Source: Pachyseris speciosa
Lineage: Eukaryota; Cnidaria; Anthozoa; Scleractinia; Pachyseridae
NCBI GenBank assembly: GCA_016490735.1
Contig: JAEMWC010000116.1
Coordinates: forward strand, 282,501 to 346,500
Reading direction: 5' to 3'
DNA length: 64,000 bases
Below are positions 50,501 through 61,626 of this stretch, piece by piece. The first letter of the stretch is position 1. Every line of letters begins with the position of its first letter. The notes beneath the pieces were generated by a model. It was not told the DNA's origin. It did no database searches and worked only from the letters and a program-made list of their open reading frames with translations. The translations under genes were made by a program, and so were the position numbers.

Positions 50501-53500
50501 ACAGTTTATATGAACAATACGATGGGTACTGACTGCCTGAAACAACCTTAGGGTGAAAAATACCAGGCAGCCAGATAGATTTTCCCTGGTGTAAAAACAG
50601 CTGGGGAATATCCACACCAGGATCTGGAGCTGTCTAAGAATCCCTGATACACAAGATAGAAGGCAGTTTTACGAACAATTCTAACATTTTATGTTACCTA
50701 ATGGGCATCTGATCAGGTCTGATTTTCGCTAGCAGATTTTCAAGCTGCAATAAATAACAAAATTATAATGCTGTGCCCCAAATCAACATAAAAAATATCA
50801 ACTTTCTCGTTAAAATCACAGAAGACACATGATGAAAAATTAATATATACTTAAAAGAATAGAGCGGTTTTCAATTGAGTGTCGAAAGTAATTCTTGTTT
50901 TGCTTTGGTTTGGCATTGCTTCGCTCTGTGATTGGCTAGGAAAACTCGCGCCACTTTCTCAACCAATGAGAAGCAAAACCAAAACCAATTGTGACTTGCA
51001 AGCGCGCATTCTCCTGTGCTTTGTGCCGGTTACATGTAATTGCTTCCACGACTTTCCAGGACTTTTTCCACAACTTTTTGAAAAATTCCATGACTTAAGT
51101 TAAGCAACTGTTCTGAGACAGTAATGTCAAAAGAATGACAAAACTGGCAAAAATGTTCACAAGCATAATCTTGCAACACACGCTATGTTTATTTCTACTG
51201 AAATAAATCATATATTAAATTTTGGACTTGTCGGTTAATTTTGTAACTTTGGATCTACATTGCTTTCCACTTATAGAAAGCCTGCTGATTTTCCATGACT
51301 TTCCACAAGTTTCCAGGACCCAAACCTAAATTTCAGGACTTTCCAGGCCTGGAAAATTAAATTATAAAATTCCATGACTTTCCAGGTTTCCCAGGACCAG
51401 TATGAGCCCTGATGTTTCTCCTAGCAAAATTAATATCTCCTTACCATATCAACAAACGAATTCTTGAAAGTTATTATTAGAAAACAGATTAGGAGAATAC
51501 TGAATAGAAGTTATAAGTCATAAAGCTTGTTACAATGGATAACGATACAACAGTGCACATTACATTCTCACCTCCATTCTTCTATTGCTATTTCCTCCAG
51601 CACCACATCGAATGTAAATTATTGCCAGATTTAATCCAATAAAATTTCTGAGCTCTGGCCTACCACAAGTCTGCGTAAATAAACCATTGGGTTTTTTGTT
51701 CATAAAATTTTGTTTCACTTCATTCACACACAAACTTTCTAACAAGAAACATTTTGCAGCCATGTACATGTACATCAAAAGAACATCATCTCAAAATGAC
51801 TAAAACACAACACTAGATGACAACCATGGTTTTTATAAAGGGAATAGATCATAAGACAGCAATCAACATTAAGATAATGATTGGATTTACGATTTACAAT
51901 TCTTTATTGATTATTATCAGTTTTCCACACAAAGTGAGACACTTTACATATAATGTACAAGCAAATCACTGTAAGATATACAATAATGTAGAATATCACC
52001 GTTAAATTTTTGCCAGTCTCTTACCTCTAATGCAGCACTAAACTGCGCCTGAGCGGAATCCATCAAATTCATGGACATTGCATACAAGCCCTAGTAATGA
52101 GTGCAACATTAATGGCATTTTCATTCTGCAGTCACTGGACAGTTTTGAGGGCATTTTTGCTGTAGTATATAATACATGTCATTGATCGTCAATAATTTTA
52201 GCAAGGTACATGTAACCTACATTGTAAAATCTGGAAAACTACAATGTATTAATATTATTGCTGATAATGTTCACTTATTGAAAGGTGTCTATATGGAAAT
52301 CTAGACCTCACCATGAATTATTGACCTTTTTCATACTGGTACCCAACAAATTATTCTTTTACTAAGTACTAGTGTTGCTAGCATGTGCAAAATTCAACAG
52401 AATTTCTACTTTGAAGTGAGGTCCATAATAATGAAGGTATAATCAATCGTCCGCCATTAATTTTTATGAAAACAGGGTTTTCATTGAGAATTGTAGTAGC
52501 AGGAGAATAGCGTAAAGTAACAGGAGAATAATTAATTATTATGAAAGATTATTACCAAAGGGCAAAGCTCTTTCAGGGAGGAAGGAGCTTGCAAGCGGAA
52601 TTTAGCTGGAGAATTCTGCGTAGTGGCCATAGAATTCTCAAATCTCTGATGCCTAATGAATATCGTGTGAAAAAGGTCTATGTTCAGCTAAAATTTGCAA
52701 CACCATAGTGGGCACCAAATACCTTACCCCATCATAATTTCCCATGGGTTGATTCCTACATATACTTGTATACTTGACTGAATTGAAGGGCTCAATGGCT
52801 ACAGAAATGCACATTTCTTTCAATACACTATTAAAAGTTATCATTTGAATTGCTGGATACACCTGAATGTTGAAGGTTCAATTTCACTCTTTAAGAGAAA
52901 GTCCACCTACCAGAAGGGTGTGTACAACAGACTGATGAGATGTCAACAACTTTCCTTCATGCTGAGCTAACTGATATACTTGAGAGATCTGAAAAATGAG
53001 ACAATTTTGCAAATGCATTTTGAGAAACATGAATAAAAGCATTAATAGTACGTAAACAGAGAAATGAAGTCTCAACGCTGACAGCTTTGTGAAAAGCAAC
53101 AGATGAGGTAACAGAATGAAGTAACAGTTAGTATAATTATCTCATGTAGGCACCTTACATGCGTTATACATACACTGGACCACACACATTTTAACAAGTT
53201 CATTGTGTAGTACAGGCTTTAGACAGTGCTCAACCAAAATATTAAATATTGGGTGTCCATAAGCCAGGAACTTAAATTATGCACTACCTTATGTAATACA
53301 GGTTTGTGTGTGAAATAGTTATAATCATAGCACAATGCTGTGCATGTATGAGGCAAAATGCAGAATTCAGTAGTACACTCCTCTTAATTTACATTTTCAT
53401 TCAGTAAATCTAATTCTAAACAAAAACAATTAATAAAAAATAAATGAAAACCACCATCACCACTTCATAGGAGGAAAAAGCTTATTGAAAGTTAAGTTTT

Positions 53501-56500
53501 TGAAAGTTTCTTTTTTACATGTAGAGATGGTATAAACAGAGACAAAGATGAGTTTTAAATGTTACAGCTACCACAAAGTCATAGTTCTGTCACTGCATGT
53601 ACCTCTTGTATTGCCTGTGGCATCTGCCCTTGCACCATTCTACAGAGAATCATGTGTTCTAAAAGTACCAGCTTAACCATTGGCAACAGTCCTGACCCTG
53701 ATGAAGCAGCTTCGGGAAGAAAAAAAGACCATCACTTTCATACATTGACACTTGTAGAATACAATGAATTATCTTATGACTTACAAATGCCAAAATATCA
53801 AGAACAAACACAAAAAGGATTTGATGCAGGGTTGATTTCTTTTGTTTGGCTTTCAAAAGAAATCATTCATGCATCACTTCATCAGCTGGTGCAGCTTCTG
53901 GCTTAATGGTGTACTGTGTATGTCATACTCTAATTTGCTGAATCCAAGCTTTCAAATCACAAAGTAAGTACAGAACTCCACATTTCTTACACTACGACCA
54001 GTCTGTAAGCCAAACTAGAGTGATTTTACAGCAATTTTGGATATTATTACTTAAGCCCCTTTTGCAGAATACCAGCCAATTGTAAACCTTGACCAAAATC
54101 CTGAAATAATAAAATATCATTGTAAGGAACATCAAACCTACATTTTAAGCGTTCCACTTGTTGGAGAGCTTTCTCACTGTATCTGATTGCCTTGTCCATG
54201 TATCCTGCATACATTGAATGCATCACTGTCACCTGAGATTCACAGAAAACAACAAAATTATTGAATCAAAAATAATTGTTTTCCTGCTCTGGAATCATGA
54301 TTTTAAAACATAAAAAAAATATAAAAAATTTTCCTGTACTCAGAGCACAATTAAAAGACTTAAAAAAGAGGAATATTTTGTTTGGATCAACCGAACTTCG
54401 TCAGCCCCAATGTAAATTTGAAAGTTAAGAGGGGTTATATAATGGACCTGAGGGAGCTAAGATGGTGTCATAGATTCTGTCTAATTCAAACCCATTGTCT
54501 CTGTTCAAGGAGGGCTTACGTAATTTTATCTCAATTGCCTCCCTTATGCGGCGTTTGAAAGTGTTACTTTCTGTGGCAAGAACTTTTGTTTTACTGGAAT
54601 CCACCGAATGACCTGTGAGGTCATCTTTCTACAAACTCGTCAGCTGTTCGTGAACATTGCCACCTCACAGGTCATTCCGTTGATTCCAGTAAAACAAAAG
54701 TTCTTGCCACGGAAAGTAACACTTTCAAACGCCGCATAAGGGAGGCAATTGAGATAAAATTACGTAAGCCCTCCTTGAACAGAGACAATGGGTTTGAATT
54801 AGCCAGAATCTATGACACCATCTTAGCTCCCTCGGGTCCATTATATAACCCTTCTTAACTTTCAAATTTACATATGATTGTGGCTGACGAAGTTCGGTTG
54901 ATCCGAACAAAATATTCCACTTTTTTAAGTCTTTTAATTGTGCTCTGAGTACAGGAAAATTTTTTATATTTTTTTTATGTTTTAAAAACAAAATTATTAT
55001 TATTTTTTTTTTTATAGTACTGCTAATACAGTAATTACTGTATATCACTTTAGGTCGAATTATCTTAGGCTCTCTTTTGAAATTTCTTCACTATCCAGTA
55101 GCACTAATTAAGTTCTGTGAGAAGAAATTGGATGTTGATCACTGTCAGGCTAGGGAAGAAAACTTTATTTCATCGTAACAAAACAATTAATTTTGAGAAG
55201 TTGTTGTCAACAACCTGTCATTTGAAACCAGCAACCAACAACTTGAAATACGGCCCACTATATAGCTACTTACTACATGGATGGTTTGAAAATACAACTT
55301 AAAAGAATTGGATGCTTTCTTTTTCTTGAGACCAGGCTTTGCTACTTTACTTGTATGACCTGCTTCTCCCCAGCTTTTTCACATCCCTGAAAATATTACC
55401 CTTGTTGTTGTCATTAACTGTTTGTTCTATCTTGAAAGCAATTTGAAAGAAAGATAAAGTAAGGCTGCTGATGGCAAGCTATCATAGCCACAGGCCTAGG
55501 TGTATTTAAAATTTAAGCAAACTATATGAAATTCTTACCAAATAAACTAAGACACAGAGATGCTCCTTTGTGAGCCACTCAAATCGCTCAGCTTCGTGAA
55601 TTTGAGATTCTGAAACAGTGCAGAGGTACCGGTAAATGTTCAAGTACAGTGAAATCAAATTCCTTTGAGAGTTGCCATGGAAACTACACTTATCAAAGAC
55701 TGGGCACTTGCCAGCCCAAAAGGTAAGAGCTTCCTTGTTATCATTCTTGCACCATTTTGATGTAAAACACTTTTTTTTTGCCCTTATGGAGTTCAAAAAG
55801 AAAGAGCTGCATAACAAGAAGACTGATGAAAATTCCAAGGACAAGCACTGACTTGAAGCCAAAATTTCTAATGAAAAGCAGGGCTGGGCTCTAGCAGTGC
55901 CTGCTGGCTCCTGGCGACTTAAGTTTGTCTTTGGGGAACAAGGAAATCTTACTTTTTGCACCGTGCTGGGCACCATGGATTTCAAAGGTTCGGAGTTTTT
56001 GAGGCTAAACTAGAATTTTCATCAAGGGACCTAGCTGGGGAGTGGCTCCAACCATAGAAACTATCCATGGGTTGGAATGGGAATGCATGGTATGGATATT
56101 TTCTAGAAAACATATTTTAGTCTAAACCTGGGTTTGGCTTGACAAAGAATTGCACAAGCAATATTTGAACATTTACAGTGTAGATCTAAAAACAAAAAGG
56201 TTGAAAATAATTATTGGTGTGAGTTTGACAGACCTGGCCTAAAATTAGTACTAACAGCAAACAATGAATGGACAGAGGATGTGGAAAACCAAGAGCCATG
56301 CCCCAAGCAAACATTCCAAGCACTACCTCACCCTTGGGTAAAACTCAACAAACTGCTACAGCTACATTGTAATAAAAATGAAAAAAAAAAAATAATCAAT
56401 TACCATCAACATGAAGGGTGGTTAACAACTGTATTGACTGCTGTAGTTGTTTTAGATAAGGCCTCACACTCTTTGCCTGCAATAAGGGTACCAAGGAAAA

Positions 56501-59500
56501 ATGTTGAAGCCGAAGAGCCAACTCATAACAGTATCACTAATAATTATGCGAAGTAACCTAGTTGTTCAGAAGTGATTGACTTGTTACAATACGTGGTGAT
56601 CAAAACACAATCGGGAGAAACAGAAAAAAATAAATCAAGAGTGATGTGTGGAAAACTTAAGTATGTTACTTGAAATATTCTGCACCATGTTTGTGATGTT
56701 CTTTTGCTTTTATTAGCACATACTCAATATTGCTTTGAATTTTTTTTAGTAGCCTCAATAAACATTTCATTTTGCTCTTTGTTGCCCACTGAAAACTCTG
56801 CCCGATTTCTCATTACAAGTTTTACTCCATCAGCATGTCTGAAAGCGATGAAATGATATCTGTAGAAGATTTGGCTTCAAATGAAAGCATTTCAGAAGCC
56901 GATACAGACAAAATGGATGAAGCAGATTTTAGTAGGTACTGTAAGTCCATGTATTACCTGACCCAGTGTTAGAAAGTTCCACACTTTAAGAAGTAAGTAG
57001 AACACTTGGATTGATTCTCGCTGATAACTGGAAACATTCCACCTCTCCAGAAAATTGGAAATCATGGACAAAATACCAGTGGCATGATTCAGTTCCTTCA
57101 TCATCATTAAAGTCTAAAACAACAGTACTTGAAAATTAATTCTTTACAGAATCAAACTTATGGTAGTTAGAACACCTGCCTGGTCATATATACAATGTAA
57201 ACTCTAGAATCTCCTTTTACCTTTTACCATGATTCCACTTATTGATAATTATCCTAGAGTCTCCAACTAGCATTAGGGCTTTCCCCCCTTCCCCATCATT
57301 ATGCAAAAGCTCTTATCACCCAACTCAATTAAACCCTGGCAGACCTCATTGAAATACCAGTTTCAAGTAAAGGCTGGGACTAGACCACCAAGTTTTAAAC
57401 AACATTTTTTAGGGGAGTACTAAAAACTGCAGGTTTCAAAAACAAAACAAACAAACAACCTTGCATTAAAGTAAAATAATTAACAAACTTCCTTCTCATT
57501 TATGATATCACTATAAAAGTCTCTTTCTGAGATGAAATTTTTTCTTTGAGATAATTTGACATTCTTTGAAGAAATACAATCTGGAAATGATCAAGTTGTT
57601 TGAATAAGCACTTGAAAATGTGCAATTATCTTAAGTTGTGTCAAAGTTGGGGGAGGAGTTTCATTGAATGAATCAAAGCAGATTTTGAGTAAACAGGATA
57701 TCCTTAATGAAGAAAACAATGGATTTAAATCTCACCATAGCTCTGCTGAGTGAACACAAGCACCTGTAATAATACAAAAGTATAAAATATAGCATATAAT
57801 TATTGTATAAAATACCATAAGAATACCATACTGACTATACAGTCGTACTTGTATAGTACCTCTGGCACAATCAAAACCTGAATCAATGCAAAGCAGTAAA
57901 ATATACTTGCTATGTGGTTTACAGCTGTAGTTTAACTAAAAGTCATTAGTCATTAGTAAAGTCGATAGTAAAACCGAACGACATTTCAATAACTTCACGT
58001 CACCATTATCAAAACTTTATCAAAACATTTTTTTATGTTCGGTTTTTTTATAGCCAATGTTCATTCTTTTAATAAATGTTACAGACAAAACCCTATTTTA
58101 TTAAAAACAAAAACAATAATAACATTGATTAAAGATTAGACAATAATTCATGAAATTCTTACTTCATGTAATGTGATCCGCACTGCTCGGCAAATCTCTC
58201 CCCCATTTCAAGAACTTCTGTAGCTGCCTTAAGTTCTTTATCAGTGGCGTGAACATCCTGAGGATGAAAAAGCACATCAAGGCACATCATAAACAAGAAT
58301 AGTCCAGTTTCGAGTTCGCCATGACCGCTGAATTAAAGTACTGAGAACGCATTTGCACAGGGTTAGCCTCGTCCTAAAGTAAAATATTAACAAATACCGG
58401 CCGGAAGGTGTCACAACATTGAAAATTAAACAATAGACAGAACTGTAAACAGGTCATCCTCTCGCTGGAATTTGTGAATATTTTACTTTAGGTCAAGGCT
58501 AACCCTCAGAACTTTTATTCAGCACTCATGGCAAACTCAAAACTGGTCTATTGTAAAACTAAAACTGGAAAATTGCAATTTAACACATCTTACCGCTAAC
58601 TGGAATGTGATTTTAAATTGCCAAAAAGGAAGACTGCTTGCATGAGCAACTTCAAGTGCTTGACGTAATGAAGATTTGGCCAGGTGAAATTGACCCTGGA
58701 AAAAGACAAGAAAAAAACAACAGGTACAGATTTCATATAGGGTTCCAGGACTGAAAGACTAGACCTTTGTTTTTGGGTATGGTCTTCTCTTCTTCGACAG
58801 TCCATCGCAGGCGATGATGACTGTTTATGTTAGGTGAGGGTATGGTAATGTATGGTAATGTGTAATAATTAGTTTAAAACAAAGGGAGAAAAATTTTAAA
58901 CCGAGGATAAAATCGAACCACAGCGTATACAATCCAAGGATCTAATTTACACTGTACAACACATTGATTTTTTCATGGATCCCACCCTAAAATACATGTA
59001 GCCCAGAATAATGCTACCATCAAATTTAAGTCTATATCATGTTACAAGGAATTTCTGAATAATATTGTATCTTGTTATTATTGTAGGCTAGGATCAGTGA
59101 AACGTTCCACAGTTAGCCTAGGGTTCTAAAATCAAGTAAAATTTAAATGTTACTTCACTACTCCAAAAATACACTTTGAATAAAAATTTCTTCTTTGAGG
59201 GGAAGTGGTAAATTCATGCTTCTAAACAAATTTAAATCATACAAATATACCAGCTAATATTTCCAGTTCTCTCCCCCCCCCCCCTTCCTCACCCTCGCAA
59301 CCCCACTCCCCACAGTTTTATTTGTAATTCCCTTTTTGAAAAACCTTGTGTCCTACAGCATGCAATCATTTTTTTTCTCCACCTGTTCCTTGTAAATATC
59401 AGTTAAAATGCACATTGCTTCCAGATGAATTTCTTCAAATCCAGTCCCCAGCTATGAACAGAGTTAAGTATAGTAACTAATAACCACAGATTAACACGTA

Positions 59501-60732
59501 ATGAGTGATGAACAAAGCTCATGATGTGGTACACTGTAAGTCCCTTCATATCATCAATGCAAAATTTAAACACCATCCTAATGATGTACTAGGGTATCAC
59601 CTGCCCAATGTTTTGGTTTAAGGTATAGGAATTTGATGTTCCCAAGCATACTAAAGTTTTCCTTGTATGGCAGTTTGAATTAATTTGTTTAAAAATTAGT
59701 AGTAAGGCCTCACTCTCATGAGTATTTTTTATTTTCTCCACACAAATCCTGCAAAATTTCAAAAATTCTAACCAACATGAACACTGACTCTTAAATGTCA
59801 GGGTCCCAAACCTTGAACTAGTATTTTAGCAATTTACAAGAGAGGATTTGTATTTATGTTTAAGAACATTATTCAAGAGATGGGCCGGCTAACCACCTGA
59901 CCCAGTGAAGCCTCATTTGCTAACACAAACCAAACATGCTACAGCTGTAGGCTCTATCCTTCGCCTATCTGAAGTGCAAAGGACCATGTAGTATGTGAAC
60001 ATCATGGGTATTTCCGAAAAAAAATACCCATGCTCCTCCAGTGGGAAGATTGCTTTGGGATAAATGTAACTGCTCATGTGTCTGGTAATCCCAATTTAGC
60101 TTTCTAACAAATTGGGCCTTTTGATACAGTACTGTAGGTGTGGCACCACCCTTCCGTTCAAAATGTCCAGTGACCTTCCCCAAGGCAGATATCATTCTCT
60201 CGACATTGCTGATTTGACAAGCATCGTGCAGCTGAACGAATAATGCTCAGGAAGGTTTCTATAATCTTGGACAAAACTACTTGAGAAAATATAGGCCACT
60301 TGGGTTTCAAAATCCTTGTCCAATATGTCAGCAATATCCCTAAAGTAACTCCCCGCCCTCCCCTTTCAGTGTTAAAGTTGGGAAGCCGCCATTATCAGGG
60401 AAATGGCATATTACAATAGACACTATTGTAACTATAAAAAATGTAACTTAAATGAAGTGGCCGGGTAATCTAGCCGTATTCAGCAAAACAAGTCAAGATT
60501 TCAATATACATGAAAATTTGGTTTATCAACGGAGTTGATAATGTAAATTGACCACCGTACTGGGATTCGATTAGCTGACGTTTCGAGCGTTAGCCCTTCG
60601 TCGGAGCGAATCGATTCGGCGATTCGATTCGCTCCGACGAAGGGCTAACGCTCGAAACGTCAGCTAATCGAATACGGTGGTCAATTTACATTATCAACTC
60701 CGTTGATAAACCAAATTTTCGTGTTTAACTCC

Positions 60733-60777
<45 letters not shown>

Positions 60778-61124
60778 TTTCAATATATATGTCTATAAAG
60801 GATACAGATTGAACTTGCAAAACCTGAAAGGCAATCATCGAAAGATTTAAATAACAAGAAAACGATGAAAAATAAAGAAAACACACTCAAACTCACCGAC
60901 TTTTCTAAATGCGATCGAGCCAAGTCGACATTTTTCGTGTGTGTATGAAGAAGCTTTCCAAGTTGCAGATGCGTACGAGCTTGGATCGCCGGAGATGGCT
61001 GAAAATGAAACACAGACTGAAGGCACTGTATACATTGTCTGATCTTTGGCGGATTTGAGGTTCGAAACACCTCTGCCAGGCCTAAAAGTCCACTGTACGA
61101 AGCACCGTAACTTCCCGCCGCCAT
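43611..61124 (-). CDS. MAU2: MAU2 (SCC4) cohesin loading complex subunit, 20 coding exons
   Basis: Exons (high to low): 61124-60897, 59451-59383, 58695-58594, 58257-58163, 57763-57736, 57113-56958, 56476-56404, 55609-55539, 54232-54142, 53697-53603, 52988-52911, 52090-52025, 51670-51572, 50744-50698, 48854-48777, 48043-47932, 47315-47225, 46990-46907, 44301-44258, 43706-43611. All are GT-AG with consistent phases, giving 600 aa (human MAU2 is about 613). Landmarks: [16 protein letters not shown] and [17 protein letters not shown] near the N-terminus, [20 protein letters not shown] mid-protein, [32 protein letters not shown], and MPEHRLIEW near the end. Family knowledge: TPR-like superhelix that wraps the NIPBL/SCC2 N-terminus and loads cohesin onto chromatin. 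Exon 5 is only 28 nt. About five residues found in human after LEK are absent at the exon 1-2 join; a missed 15-nt microexon is possible. An AATAAA (minus strand) lies at 43049-43054. Confidence 0.95.
43886..44059. mobile_element. MITE with about 25-bp TIR
   Basis: CCAGGTTGTTCAAAAGCCGA at the left and TCGGCTTTTGAACAACCGGG at the right are inverted repeats with one mismatch. It lies in the last intron of MAU2, between exons 20 and 19. Confidence 0.8.
44487..44531. repeat. (GAT)n microsatellite
   Basis: GATGAT repeats in MAU2 intron 18. Confidence 0.92.
44801..44894. mobile_element. small foldback AGTTTCC...GGAGACT (copy 2)
   Basis: Same family as 42150-42245. It shares GGGCTCGTCACGCAACATGC, and its complementary arm GTGTGACGAGCCC is well preserved here. 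Confidence 0.65.
45118..45200 (-). repeat. tRNA-derived SINE head
   Basis: The minus strand reads GGCTTGTTAGCTTAGTTGGT..., a pol III A box, followed about 35 nt later by the B box GGTTCAACTCC. The cloverleaf is imperfect and the 3' part runs into unrelated sequence, so this is a SINE or tRNA pseudogene rather than a functional tRNA. It lies in MAU2 intron 18. Confidence 0.7.
45320..46276 (+). pseudogene. 5'-truncated non-LTR retrotransposon with CCATT tail
   Basis: Plus-strand frames, broken by stops and shifts, contain [16 protein letters not shown] (the catalytic FVDD box), then [30 protein letters not shown] and [19 protein letters not shown], the usual order of the RT palm and thumb of chordate/cnidarian LINEs. 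The element ends in (CCATT)n at about 46253-46276, the 3' tail. It lies antisense within MAU2 intron 18, and a MITE abuts its 3' end. Confidence 0.85.
46283..46693. mobile_element. 403-bp foldback MITE with about 175-190-bp arms (copy B)
   Basis: Body 46287-46689 with the same termini and AATT flanks as 34586-34989. The central spacer (GGAAACACATTGTATGG...) is the reverse complement of the spacer in copy A, so the two copies are in opposite orientation. It lies immediately after the LINE tail. Confidence 0.88.
48206..48308. repeat. 47-bp tandem duplication
   Basis: CATAACCATATTCAAGTATC...CACCTGTAGG occurs at 48206-48252 and again at 48262-48308 almost unchanged, in MAU2 intron 15. Confidence 0.88.
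48400..48660. repeat. dispersed repeat copy 1 (TTTGCTCTGTGATTAGCCAG)
   Basis: It shares CACTTTCTCAACCAATGA, CCAATTGTGA and GTGCTTTGTGCCRGTTAC words, in order, with 50875-51045. It contains several inverted ATTGGC/GCCAAT-type motifs and is intronic in MAU2. Confidence 0.6.
49440..49790 (-). mobile_element. tRNA-derived SINE, about 350 bp
   Basis: On the minus strand the 5' head reads CACCGCTGACCGGTTAGCTC with A box TTAGCTCAGTGGTAGAGC and B box GGTTCAAACCCC. A tRNA-unrelated body follows, including TGTGGGACATAAAAGAACCC and GTAGGGGACGTAGTTCCCGG. The length and split pol III promoter are typical of a SINE. It lies in MAU2 intron 14. Confidence 0.8.
50875..51410. repeat. dispersed repeat copy 2 plus GACTTTCCAGG iterations
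   Basis: The first 170 bp match the repeat at 48400-48660. From 51045 on, CATGACTTTCCA/GGACTTTCCAGG words recur at least six times, suggesting a second, internally repetitive element. It lies in MAU2 intron 13. Confidence 0.6.
54301..54987. mobile_element. 687-bp palindrome derived from a Penelope-like retroelement 3' end
   Basis: The arms 54301-54621 and 54662-54987 are close reverse complements around a 40-nt spacer. Read in the right arm (plus strand) a frame ends [20 protein letters not shown], then [20 protein letters not shown], with a stop shortly after. This style matches the C-terminal (GIY-YIG-associated) end of retroelement ORFs of the Penelope class; that assignment is from memory of the family. 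The left arm carries the same coding in antisense. It sits in MAU2 intron 8. Confidence 0.7.
58302..58547. mobile_element. foldback MITE (copy 2) filling a MAU2 intron
   Basis: A diverged copy of the family at 16071-16331: GTCCAGTTTCGAGTTCGCCA at the left, GGCAAACTCAAAACTGG at the right. It occupies about 246 of the 336 nt of the intron between MAU2 exons 3 and 4, ending 46 nt from the exon 3 donor. Confidence 0.8.
60512..60720. mobile_element. 209-bp palindrome with degenerate hammerhead-like core
   Basis: The arms begin GAAAATTTGGTTTATCAACG and end with the complement; the left arm has a CTGGG insertion. The right arm contains CCGACGAAGGGCTAACGCTC followed by GAAACGTC (60634-60661). This resembles a hammerhead core CUGAnGA...GAAAC with C instead of U at position 4 and a poor 10.1-11.1 pair, so it is probably inactive. 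The sequence fits a Penelope-like element terminus. It lies in MAU2 intron 1. Confidence 0.6.
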
Positions 61125-61128
61125 TTTG
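61114..61128 (-). promoter_or_regulatory. YY1-like AAAATGGCGGCGG at the MAU2 start codon
   Basis: The minus-strand sequence around the ATG reads CCAAAATGGCGGCGGGAAG, matching the AAnATGGCGGC consensus of YY1, which often overlaps the first codons of housekeeping genes. Functional use here is inferred. Confidence 0.45.
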
Positions 61129-61626
61129 GTTTTTGGTTTTCCTTTTTAAAACGCCCACGATCATACCAGCGGTCTCTTGACAGATCCGTTCCCAGGTTCC
61201 CATGGCTTAAGGTGATTCCTCTAAATTGCATGGTGCATCCTTACTGCGCATAATTTATCTGCATTTGGAGCCAGGGAGGAGTATGACATGATGACGCAGT
61301 GGTCCACTTTTCTTACATTATTTACAAGATCGGGCAATTTGAAATCGTTATACTGAAAGATTATAGCCCAGACACACAATTAGGCTCTGGGTTTCAATAC
61401 TATTCATAGTTTTTGCTACATAATAACAACTTTTTTTCGGTTGTTCAAGTTTCGAACATTTCTCGCGCAACTCCGTAAAATCGCTCTGAAAAACAGGCAT
61501 GCAGGGTGAAAAGAAGCATGGTGACCCCAACTTTTTATTGCACTTTTTCAATGTCCTATGCATGGATATCAATTATGCCAAGTTTGAAAAAAATCTTAAT
61601 AGTAGATACTTTTCAGGGGAATTACC

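Noticed and set aside
54047..54100. Possible extra MAU2 exon (frame ending [17 protein letters not shown])
   Set aside because: It ends in a stop, does not match MAU2, and exon 54232-54142 joins in phase to 53697-53603 with the expected LLEH motif.
54896..54935. Hammerhead ribozyme in the 54.3-kb palindrome (CTGACGAAGTTCGG...)
   Set aside because: A good hairpin follows CUGACGA but the required GAA after stem II is missing, so the core is not satisfied.
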